Assembly: GCA_035995165.1 (NCBI GenBank)
Contig: DASYKU010000122.1
Coordinates: 1 to 64,000 of the forward strand
DNA from: Mycobacteriales bacterium
GTDB taxonomy: Bacteria; Actinomycetota; Actinomycetes; Mycobacteriales; CADCTP01
Direction: 5' to 3'
Length of the DNA stretch: 64,000 nt
Within the stretch, counting starts at the first letter, position 1, and every line of letters starts with the position of its first letter. The notes below the pieces were generated by a model. That model searched no databases. It worked only from the letters and a program-made list of their open reading frames with translations, and was not told the origin of the DNA. The position numbers were made by a program, and so were the translations under genes. This document shows positions 34,278-41,799 of this stretch, one piece after another.

Positions 34278-35198
34278 CTAGCCGAGACCGTTGCTGGTCA
34301 GGAAGGCCTTGGCCACCACCGACGGGTCCTTCTTGTCGGTGATGATCTGCTTGTCGAGGTCGAGCAGCACCGCGGTGGTGAGCTTGGCCGAGACCGCGTT
34401 GAGCGCGTCCGAGACCGTCTGCGTCGCCTTGGCCTTGTTGATCAGCGGCAGCACGTTCTGGGCCGCGAACAGGTTCTTCGGGTCCTCCAGCGCGAGCCAG
34501 CCGTTGGCGATGATGTTCGGGTCGGTGGTGAACACGTCACCGGCCTGGATGCTGCCGTTCTTCAGCGCGTTGATCGTGAGCGGGCCGCCCGCGTCCAGCG
34601 CCTTGAAGTCCTTGAACGTGATGCCGTAGATCCGCTTGAGGCCGGGCTCGCCGGTCTGGCGGGTCTTCCACTCCGGCGGTCCGCCCAGCGTGATCTGGTT
34701 GCCGACCGCGGCGAGGTCGGCGATCGACTTGAGGTTGTACTTGGCCGCGGTCTCCTTGGTGACGGTGACCGAGTCCTTGTCCTCCGCCGTCGATTGGGTC
34801 AGCACGGTCAGCTTCGCCGGCAGCTTGGACTGCAGCGCCGAGTACACGTCCGCGGAGCTGACCTGGGCCGCGGTCTTGTCGAAGTACTGCAGCAGCACGC
34901 CGCTGTACTCCGGGATCAGGTCGATCGACCCGTCCTGCAGACCGGGGATGTAGGTCTCCCGGCTGCCGATGTTGAGCTTGGTCGACACCTTCACGCCCTT
35001 GGACTGCAGAGCGCCGGCGTAGATCTGGGCGAGCAGCGCGCTCTCCGGGAAGTTCGCGGAGCCGACCACGATCGTGCCGGACGCCGCCGGGGAGGCGGCG
35101 CCGGTGCTGAGCGGGTCGCTGCCGCCGCCGCCGCAGGCGGTCAGGGCCAGCGCCGCGACGGAGGCGAGGGCGGCCAGGGTGACTCTGGTCCGTTTCAT
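34278..35198 (-). CDS. ABC transporter binding lipoprotein, glycine betaine/choline type
   Basis: A 306-residue lipoprotein (lipobox LTAC in the segment LASVAALALTAC) with an OpuAC/ProX-type binding domain: VVGSANFPESALLAQIYA, GSRETYIPGLQDGSIDLIPEY and QAGDVFTTDPNI. It would sit outside the membrane and hand quaternary amines (betaine, choline, carnitine) to the two permeases encoded upstream. ATG 35198 has AGGAG nine bases upstream, and a strong hairpin follows the gene. Related proteins bind ergothioneine (EgtU); the ligand cannot be settled from sequence. Confidence 0.9.
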   Translation of the reverse strand: MKRTRVTLAALASVAALALTACGGGGSDPLSTGAASPAASGTIVVGSANFPESALLAQIYAGALQSKGVKVSTKLNIGSRETYIPGLQDGSIDLIPEYSGVLLQYFDKTAAQVSSADVYSALQSKLPAKLTVLTQSTAEDKDSVTVTKETAAKYNLKSIADLAAVGNQITLGGPPEWKTRQTGEPGLKRIYGITFKDFKALDAGGPLTINALKNGSIQAGDVFTTDPNIIANGWLALEDPKNLFAAQNVLPLINKAKATQTVSDALNAVSAKLTTAVLLDLDKQIITDKKDPSVVAKAFLTSNGLG

Positions 35199-35255
35199 GT
35201 CGACTGTCTCCTGTAGTGGTACGCGGCCCCCGACGGGCCCGGTCACATTCTCTAC

Positions 35256-36008
35256 CTAACTGGTGGGAACCACGGACCCTTCCTGACCCGACGCGATCAG
35301 CGCGGGCCGTCGGCGCGCCGCCGACGTACGGAACCGGCCGGTCACGCCGGGTGAGACGACCAGCCGCTGGATCGCGGTGCTGATCAGGTCGAGCAGGATG
35401 GCCAGCACGCCGACCAGTACGGCGCCGGCGGCCATCTGCGAGTAGTCCCGCTGGGACTGGCCGTCGAGGATGAACCGGCCCAGCCCGCCGAGCGACACGT
35501 ACGCGGCGATCGTCGCGGTCGCCACGATCTGCAGCATCGAGCTGCGGATCCCGGAGATGATCAGCGGCAGCGCGTTGGGCACCTCCACCCGCCAGAGCAC
35601 CTGGCCGCCGGTCATGCCCATGCCCTTGGCCGCGTCCCGCGCCGCCCGGTCGACGTTCTGAATCCCCGCGTACGTCGCCGAGAGGGTCGCCGGGATGCCG
35701 AGGACGACCAGCACGATGGTCGTCGGCAGCGTGTAGGCGAGATCTGCCGGGAGGCTGCCGGAGATCAGCAGCACGACGTACACGAGCAGGCCGAAGTCGG
35801 GCAGCGCGCGCAGCGCGTTCGCGGTGCCGGCGATCGCGACCGAGCCGCGGCCGGTGTGTCCCACGTACAGGCCGAGCGGGAGGGCGATCGCGCAGACGAA
35901 CAGCAGCGCGACGAACGTGTACTCGAGGTGCTCGACGATCCGGAGCGGGATGCCGTCCGAGCCCGACCAGTTGGCCCCGTTGCCGAGGAAGTCGACGATC
36001 ACGCCCAT
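35256..36008 (-). CDS. ABC transporter permease, OpuAB/ProW type (second)
   Basis: A 250-residue permease with five or six transmembrane segments. The docking loop is AARDAAKGMGMTGGQVLWRV and the core has NALRALPDFGLLVYVV and TIAAYVSLGGLGRFI, typical of OpuC/OsmW-type permeases. The C-terminal tail is basic (RFRTSAARRRP). ATG 36008 lies one base after the stop of the other permease. It works as heterodimer with that protein. Confidence 0.9.
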   Translation of the reverse strand: MGVIVDFLGNGANWSGSDGIPLRIVEHLEYTFVALLFVCAIALPLGLYVGHTGRGSVAIAGTANALRALPDFGLLVYVVLLISGSLPADLAYTLPTTIVLVVLGIPATLSATYAGIQNVDRAARDAAKGMGMTGGQVLWRVEVPNALPLIISGIRSSMLQIVATATIAAYVSLGGLGRFILDGQSQRDYSQMAAGAVLVGVLAILLDLISTAIQRLVVSPGVTGRFRTSAARRRPALIASGQEGSVVPTS

Positions 36009-36009
36009 C

Positions 36010-36651
36010 TCAGGCCCCCACCCGCTGCCAGGCGGTCAGCCGCCGGCCGGTCAGCACGATGATCGCGTCGAGGATGAGCGCGAGGATCACGCACAGGATG
36101 ATCCCGAGCAGCACCACGCTGCCGATGTCCCGGGTGAACCCGTCGGTGAACAGCGATCCGAGCTGGTTGACGCCGATCAGCGCGCCGACCGAGACCAGCC
36201 CGACGTTCGACGCGGCGGCGACCCGCAGCCCCGCGACGATCACCGGCACCGCGATCGGCAGGTCGACCCGCAGGAACCGGCCGAGCCCGGTGAAGCCCAT
36301 CGCCACCGCGGCCGCCCGGACCTCGTCCGGGACCGCGATCAACGCGTCCGCGATCACCCGGACCAGCAGCGCGACCGTGTAGATCGTCAGCGCCACGACC
36401 ACGTTGACCGGCGACAGGATCTTGGTGTGGATGATCGAGGGCATGATCACGAACAGCGCCACCGAGGGCAGCGTGTAGAGCAGCCCGGCCAGGTTGATCA
36501 CCCCGGGGTAGAGCCAGCGGTAGCGGCTGGCCAGCCAGCCCAGCGGGATCGCCAGCGCCAGCCCGATCGCCAGCGGCAGCAGCGCCAGCCAGGCGTGGGT
36601 GAGGAACCGGTCGGCGACCTCCTGGGTGTGATCCCGCAGGTAGGTGATCAC
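36010..36651 (-). CDS. ABC transporter permease, OpuAB/ProW type (first)
   Basis: A 213-residue permease of the betaine/choline class: LAIGLALAIPLGWLASRYRW, LLYTLPSVALFVIMP and docking loop VRAAAVAMGFTGLGRFLRV. It starts with GTG 36651 overlapping the ATPase stop by GTGA, so the order ATPase, permease, permease, binding protein is one operon. Several transmembrane segments are visible along the protein. Confidence 0.9.
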   Translation of the reverse strand: MITYLRDHTQEVADRFLTHAWLALLPLAIGLALAIPLGWLASRYRWLYPGVINLAGLLYTLPSVALFVIMPSIIHTKILSPVNVVVALTIYTVALLVRVIADALIAVPDEVRAAAVAMGFTGLGRFLRVDLPIAVPVIVAGLRVAAASNVGLVSVGALIGVNQLGSLFTDGFTRDIGSVVLLGIILCVILALILDAIIVLTGRRLTAWQRVGA

Positions 36652-37787
36652 TCGCCGCCCCCGGCAGTGGCGTCCTCGAGCTGGGCCTGGCGGCGCTCCC
36701 GCTCGGCCTCGATGCGCGCGACCACGTCCCCGGTCGAGATCGTGCCGAGCAGCCGGCCGTCGCCGTCCACGATCACGCCCCGGCCGGACGGGGCCGACAG
36801 CGCGGCGTCCAGCGCGGCCCGCAGCGAGTCGTCCGCCCGGGCGGTGGTGCCGCCGCGGTGCAGCAGGTCCGGCCCGACCGGGGTGCCGGCCCGCAGCTCG
36901 CGCGCGTCCAGCCAGCCCTGCGGCTGCCCGTCCGCGTCGACGGCGAGCAGCCAGTCGTCCTGGGCCACCCGCGCGGCCTCGCCGCCGTCGGTCCCGATCC
37001 GGACCGTCGGCTCCTCGGTCAGCGACAGCTCGCCGGCGGCCCGGAAGCCGAGCGAGCGGTAGCCCCGGTCGCGGCCGACGAAGCCGGCCACGAAGTCGTC
37101 CACCGGTTCGGCCAGCAGCGTCGCCGGGCTGGCCAGCTGGGCCAGCTTCCCCCCGACCCGCATGACGCCGACCTCGTCGCCGAGCTTGACCGCCTCATCG
37201 ATGTCGTGGGTGACGAACAGGATCGTCTTGCCGATCTCACTCTGCAGCCGGAGGAACTCGTCCTGCAGCTCATGCCGGACGACCGGGTCGACCGCGCTGA
37301 ACGGCTCGTCCATGAGCATCACCGGCGGGTCCGCGGCCAGCGCCCGGGCCACCCCGACCCGTTGCTGCTGGCCGCCGGAGAGCTGCGCCGGGTAGCGGCG
37401 GGCGAGGTCGGCCGGCAGCCCGACCCGCTCCATCAGCTCCAGCGCCCGCTGCCGGGCCCTGCGCCTGTCCCAGCCGAGCAGCAGCGGCACGGTGGCCACG
37501 TTGTCGGCGATAGTGCGGTGCGGGAACAGGCCGGCCTGCTGGATCACGTACCCGATGCCGCGGCGGAGCGCGGCCGGGTCGACCTTCCCGGTGTCCCGGT
37601 CGTCCAGCCAGACCGTCCCCGAGCTCGGCTCGACCATCCGGTTGACCATGCGCAGCGAGGTCGTCTTGCCGCAGCCGGACGGGCCGACGAGCACGGTGAT
37701 CCGGCCCGAGGGCGCCACCAGGTCGAGGCCATCCACCGCGGTGGTCCCGCTCGGGTACCGCTTGCCCACCGAATCGAACTTGATCAT
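36648..37787 (-). CDS. ABC transporter ATPase with CBS domains, OpuAA/ProV type
   Basis: A 379-residue ATPase: Walker A GPSGCGKTT (35-43), signature LSGGQQQRVGVARAL, Walker B VMLMDEPFSAVD, H-loop VTHD. The C-terminal third (about 255-365) holds a CBS pair (GVIVDGDGRLLGTISTGDVV); in OpuA-type importers these sense ionic strength or cyclic-di-AMP and gate uptake, which supports an osmoprotectant role. ATG 37787 has only a distant binding site (AGAGGG). It is the first gene of the four-gene operon, so its promoter should lie in 37788-37960. Confidence 0.92.
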   Translation of the reverse strand: MIKFDSVGKRYPSGTTAVDGLDLVAPSGRITVLVGPSGCGKTTSLRMVNRMVEPSSGTVWLDDRDTGKVDPAALRRGIGYVIQQAGLFPHRTIADNVATVPLLLGWDRRRARQRALELMERVGLPADLARRYPAQLSGGQQQRVGVARALAADPPVMLMDEPFSAVDPVVRHELQDEFLRLQSEIGKTILFVTHDIDEAVKLGDEVGVMRVGGKLAQLASPATLLAEPVDDFVAGFVGRDRGYRSLGFRAAGELSLTEEPTVRIGTDGGEAARVAQDDWLLAVDADGQPQGWLDARELRAGTPVGPDLLHRGGTTARADDSLRAALDAALSAPSGRGVIVDGDGRLLGTISTGDVVARIEAERERRQAQLEDATAGGGE

Positions 37788-37960
37788 CGGGTATCACGGC
37801 CCTCTGGTGGGGAGCGACAGGTGGACTCGGCGGACTCATGTCTACCAAGGACCTCCGACATTTTCCCGTCGGCGCGTCATTGCGCACCGGGGCTTCGCCG
37901 GAAGGTGCACCATCATGCCTCCTGTGTCGTACGTCCCGATCCGGACCCTGTCCGTAGGGG

Positions 37961-39328
37961 TCAGGACGGCCCCGGGGTCGTCCGCACGCGCACCCGCAAC
38001 GTGAGCACGACGGCTGCCATCGAGGCCAGCACGCACAGGGTGAGGATGAGCAGCCGGATCGTGAGGGATCCGTTGATGCGCCCCTCCGAGTACTGCTCGA
38101 CGCTGACGGCGTTCGAGACCAGGCTGAGGGCCGTGAACAGGTAGACCATCAGGGTGATGCGGGTGTTGCGGGCCTGGTTGAGCCGGGCGACAACGGTGCG
38201 GTAGCTGGCCTGCAGGAGCTCCAGCTTGTGATCGACCGTGCCGATGCGGAAGTCGAGATCCCACGCCTTCGCCAGCGTCTGCCACACGGCGATGTCCCGC
38301 GCTCCGGAGCTCACCAGCACGCTGTCCACCCGGCTGCGGTACAGCCGGGTGCGTTCGGCGATGTCCTGGATCGCCACCGCCTGCGCGGCCAGCCGGCTCA
38401 TGGGCAGGTCGGCGGTCGTCCGGCCCAGGTCGATGAGGAGGGCCAGCAACACTCGGTCCAGCATCCAGAACAGCGTCCACCAGGCGTCCTGCACCGGTGT
38501 CGTGCGCGCCAGCGTCATGCCGTCCGCCTCGCACCCGAGCGCTGAGCAGGTGACCGACGTGAACACGCCGGCCGCGTACGTGTGATCGCGGTGCTGGAGG
38601 ATTTCGAAGTCGTTGGGGCAGAGGTGGCTCGCGAGCGCGCGGGCGGCGACCGCCTGCTGGCGGTCCGGCGCCGAGGCGCGGCAGTGGTTCCAGGCCCAGA
38701 GGATCTCGCCGGGCCGCGGAAGCTGCTTCGCGCGGGCCTCCTGAAGCGGATCGTGCGGGGTCAGCAACAGCTCCTGACCCTCGAAGGCCTCCTGTACGGC
38801 CGCGGCCACGTCGGCCGCGACGCCGGCGGTCAACTCCGGTGCCGACTCGTTCAGGTCGGCCACGGCGGTCCGGAGGTCCGCGATGTCCGCTCGCGTCTCC
38901 TCCGCCGGAACCCAGCCGAGCACCGCCGTCGCCACGCCGAAGTCCAGGACGTCCAACCGGACGTCCGCGACGGTCCAGCCCGCGACCGTGACGTCGCCGC
39001 AGCGTTCGGCCAACCAGGCCGGATCCGCGCGCAGGAGCGCCGTCGAGATGACCTCGCTGCCGTGGTCGTCGGCGTCCACCGTGTAGAAGCGCTGGGACGG
39101 GCGCGCCTTCGGCGTCGCCGGGCTCAGCGGAACCGCGGTGCTGCTCACGATCGCGGCCAGGCGATCGTGGAACTCGGGACGGTACGCGCGGGGGTCGACG
39201 TCCGCGCCGGTGAGGAAGGCGACCCCGGTCTCGATCCGCCAGACGGCGACGGGACCGGTCGACGAGGTGTCGTCCGTGACGTGCCACGCGACCGTCGCGT
39301 CGTTCTGCGTCACATCCGTCATCACCAT
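37961..39328 (-). CDS. membrane protein of unknown function with C-terminal TM pair
   Basis: A 455-residue protein. The first 380 residues are predicted soluble, with a mixed start (VAWHVTDDTSSTGPVAVWRI), a Cys-containing middle (CPNDFEILQHRDHTYAAG, SVTCSALGCEADG) and long helices (LAAQAVAIQDIAERTRLYR, KLELLQASYRTVVARLNQAR). Two transmembrane helices near the C-terminus (ITLMVYLFTALSLVSNAV and LLILTLCVLASMAAVVL) are separated by a short loop, a layout recalling CorA- or RMD1-like proteins, without the CorA GMN motif. ATG 39328 is chosen; ATG 39322 is an alternative. It is divergent from the YcaQ-like gene. Family not recognised. Confidence 0.7.
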   Translation of the reverse strand: MVMTDVTQNDATVAWHVTDDTSSTGPVAVWRIETGVAFLTGADVDPRAYRPEFHDRLAAIVSSTAVPLSPATPKARPSQRFYTVDADDHGSEVISTALLRADPAWLAERCGDVTVAGWTVADVRLDVLDFGVATAVLGWVPAEETRADIADLRTAVADLNESAPELTAGVAADVAAAVQEAFEGQELLLTPHDPLQEARAKQLPRPGEILWAWNHCRASAPDRQQAVAARALASHLCPNDFEILQHRDHTYAAGVFTSVTCSALGCEADGMTLARTTPVQDAWWTLFWMLDRVLLALLIDLGRTTADLPMSRLAAQAVAIQDIAERTRLYRSRVDSVLVSSGARDIAVWQTLAKAWDLDFRIGTVDHKLELLQASYRTVVARLNQARNTRITLMVYLFTALSLVSNAVSVEQYSEGRINGSLTIRLLILTLCVLASMAAVVLTLRVRVRTTPGPS

Positions 39329-39427
39329 GGGTCGGACCCTAACCGTGGGGAGCCATCGCATCCATGGCACGGCGCCGGCCGCGGACTGCGGTCAGGATCC
39401 GTCCGGTTCAGTGCCTAGGGTCGGGAC

Positions 39428-40492
39428 GTGCTCACCGATCGGGCCCTGAACCGGGCGTTGCTGGCGCGGCAGCTGCTGCTCACCCGGGTCGACCGGCCCG
39501 CGCTCGAGGTGGTCGAGCACCTCGTCGGCCTGCAGGCCCAGGAGCCGCAGGACCCGTACGTGGGCCTGTGGGCCAGGCTCGACCCGTACGACCCGCAGGA
39601 GCTGGCCCGGGCTGTCGCCGAGGGCGCCGCCGTCCGGATCGCACTGCAGCGCTCCACCATCCATCTGGTCACCGCGGCCGACGGCGTGGCGCTGCGGCCG
39701 GTGCTTCAGCCCGCGCTGCACCGGATGGCGCGCTCGGCGTTCGGGACCCGGCTGGCCGGGGTCGACCTCGGTGAGCTGGCCGCCGCCGCGCGGGAGCTGG
39801 TCGGGGCCGAGCCGCGGACGTTCGGGGAGCTGGGCCGGCTGCTGCGGGAGCGCTGGCCGGACCGGGAGGAGATCGCGCTGGCCCAGACCGCCCGGGCGCT
39901 GCTGCCGCTGGTCCAGCTGCCACCGCGCGGGGTCTGGGGCCGCAGCGGCCGGGCCAGGCACGCGGTCTTCGAGCGGGCGCTGGGCACCGACGAGGCCCCG
40001 GACCGGCTGGTGCTGCGGTATCTGGCCGCGTTCGGCCCGGCGACCACGGCCGACGTGCAGAACTGGTCCGGGCTGACCCGGCTGGCCGAGGTGGTGGACC
40101 GGCTGCGGCCGTCGCTGCGGACGTTCCGGGCCGAGGACGGGCGCGAGCTGGTCGACCTGCCGGACGCGCCCCGGCCGGACCCGGACCTCCCGGCCCCGGC
40201 CCGGTTCCTGCCCCAGTACGACAACGTGCTGCTCGGGCACGCCGACCGGAGCCGGATCGTGCCGGCCGGTGCGGACGCCCTGTTCGACGAGCAGTTCCAC
40301 TGGTCGCCGCTGCTGGTCGACGGCCGGCTGCGCGGGACCTGGCGGGTCGACCGCAAGGCCGGCCGGCTGCTCGTCCGGGCGCCGCGGCTGTCCCGGGGCG
40401 AGCGGGCCGAGGTCGTCGCCGAAGCCGGCGCGCTGCTCGGCCTGCTCGTCCCGAAGGCCGCGGAGCCGGACGTGGTGATCACCGCTGAGTGA
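39428..40492 (+). CDS. winged-helix protein of the YcaQ/AlkX family
   Basis: A 354-residue protein of the HTH_42 family, whose member YcaQ is a DNA glycosylase that unhooks interstrand crosslinks. Landmarks: LLARQLLLTRVDRPALEVVEHL and LVGLQAQEPQDPYVGLW at the N-terminus, IALQRSTIHLVTAADG, and LPLVQLPPRGVWGRSG, which matches the QxPP-type motif of the family. Winged-helix units follow (PRTFGELGRLLRERW). GTG 39428 is taken as start. Repair activity is inferred from family only; the 3' end overlaps the YceI gene by 14 bases. Confidence 0.85.
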   Translation: MLTDRALNRALLARQLLLTRVDRPALEVVEHLVGLQAQEPQDPYVGLWARLDPYDPQELARAVAEGAAVRIALQRSTIHLVTAADGVALRPVLQPALHRMARSAFGTRLAGVDLGELAAAARELVGAEPRTFGELGRLLRERWPDREEIALAQTARALLPLVQLPPRGVWGRSGRARHAVFERALGTDEAPDRLVLRYLAAFGPATTADVQNWSGLTRLAEVVDRLRPSLRTFRAEDGRELVDLPDAPRPDPDLPAPARFLPQYDNVLLGHADRSRIVPAGADALFDEQFHWSPLLVDGRLRGTWRVDRKAGRLLVRAPRLSRGERAEVVAEAGALLGLLVPKAAEPDVVITAE

Positions 40493-40988
40493 AGCTCAGC
40501 TCCGCCTCGACCGCGACGCGGTGCCCGACCATGAAGCGCGGAGCGCGGATGCCGACCGTGGTGCGGTCGAACTCGCCGGTGATCCGGACCCGTACGGCAC
40601 CGGGCCCGTCGTCCGGGAGGCGCCGCGCGTGCAGCGTGATCGGTGCCTCGGCCCCGGCCACGGTGATCGTCGCGGGCACGGTCCAGCCGTCCTCGGCCGG
40701 CTCGAACCGCAGCGCCCGCAGGCTCACGGCCGGGTGCGCGGCGATGTCGAGGAACTGCGCGCTGCACAGGTGCTCGTCCCGCTTGGCCGTGCCGGTGTTC
40801 ACGCTGGCCGAGCGCAGCGTGCCCTCGGCCACGACCGGCCGGCCACCGGCGACGGTGACGCTGCCGCGCTCGAGCGCCAGGGTGCCGCGGACGGTGCGGA
40901 TGCCGAAGTTGCGGGCGGCGAAGGTGGCGGTGCCGGCCGGGACGGTCCAGGTGCCGTCGCGCAGCTCGGTCGCGGTCGTGCTGGTCAT
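40479..40988 (-). CDS. YceI-family lipocalin-like protein
   Basis: A 169-residue beta-barrel protein of the YceI family, which bind isoprenoid-like lipids. It has the expected order: DGTWTVPAGTATFAARNFGIRT, GTLRSASVNTG, KRDEHLCSAQFLDIAAHPAV and a final RVAVEAELSFTQR. No signal peptide is present, unlike the periplasmic E. coli protein. ATG 40988 has AAGGAG eight bases upstream. It converges on the YcaQ-like gene. Confidence 0.9.
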   Translation of the reverse strand: MTSTTATELRDGTWTVPAGTATFAARNFGIRTVRGTLALERGSVTVAGGRPVVAEGTLRSASVNTGTAKRDEHLCSAQFLDIAAHPAVSLRALRFEPAEDGWTVPATITVAGAEAPITLHARRLPDDGPGAVRVRITGEFDRTTVGIRAPRFMVGHRVAVEAELSFTQR

Positions 40989-41115
40989 CGTCGTTTCTCC
41001 TTGCGTCGTCGGTGTTCCTGACACTCCGCCGGATCGAAGGCGGCCGCGTCGGGGGAGGGGATGAGCTGAGGTCCTACGTCCGGCTCTCGTGGTGTCCGCC
41101 GGAAGACGGAGGGGG

Positions 41116-41697
41116 TCAGCGGGTCGCCCCGGCCGGCACGTCGGCGTGCACCAGCCGCAGGATCGCCAGCTGCTCCGGGCCGGTGAGGTGGGCCGGGTCC
41201 TCCCACGGCAGCAGCTCGGTCGACAGGATCGCGGCGGCGCCGGCCTCCAGGGCCTCGACCGAGTCGGCCAGCGTGACCGCCACCCGGGCGCCGGGCGCGG
41301 CGCCGACGAGCACGCCGACCAGGCCGGGCACGTCCTTCACGGCCGGCCAGACCCGCTCCTGTCCGGAGCGGTCGAATGCCGCGCACCACTCGTCGCCGCG
41401 GCCGCCGAACGTGGTCAGCTGCAGGTAGCGGGCCGGCCCGGCCGAGGTCCCGGCCTGGTGGGAGGCGATCTCGTACGGGACCCCCGGGCCGACCGTGACC
41501 GGTCCGGCGGTGCAGCCCGCGACCGGGGCGTCGTCGGTCCAGAACGCGACCACGGCGCCGGGCCCGACGCCGAGCGGGCGGGCGATCAGCGCGCCGGCCG
41601 GGATCGCCTCGGCGCCCAGCGCGGTGAGCACGGCGTCGACCCAGCTGTTGTCCTGCGGGCCGGGTACGCCGTCGACGGGATGAACGGTGGCCTTCAT
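41116..41697 (-). CDS. conserved protein of unknown function
   Basis: A 193-residue protein without signal or membrane segments. The sequence looks alpha/beta (DNSWVDAVLTALGAEAIPAG, GARVAVTLADSVEALEAGAA) with aromatic patches (YLQLTTFGGRGDEWCAAFD). ATG 41697 has GAGAGG seven bases upstream. It is divergent from the AAA-type LuxR regulator with about 100 bases between, so it may be that regulator's target. I do not recognise the family. Confidence 0.65.
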   Translation of the reverse strand: MKATVHPVDGVPGPQDNSWVDAVLTALGAEAIPAGALIARPLGVGPGAVVAFWTDDAPVAGCTAGPVTVGPGVPYEIASHQAGTSAGPARYLQLTTFGGRGDEWCAAFDRSGQERVWPAVKDVPGLVGVLVGAAPGARVAVTLADSVEALEAGAAAILSTELLPWEDPAHLTGPEQLAILRLVHADVPAGATR

Positions 41698-41799
41698 CGG
41701 AAGTCCTCTCCTCGGGTGTGCTCCCGACGATGTCGCCGTCCGCGTCCCGGGGAATCCGTACTGGCACTGAACCGGGTGCGGAACCGCGATACTCGCCCC

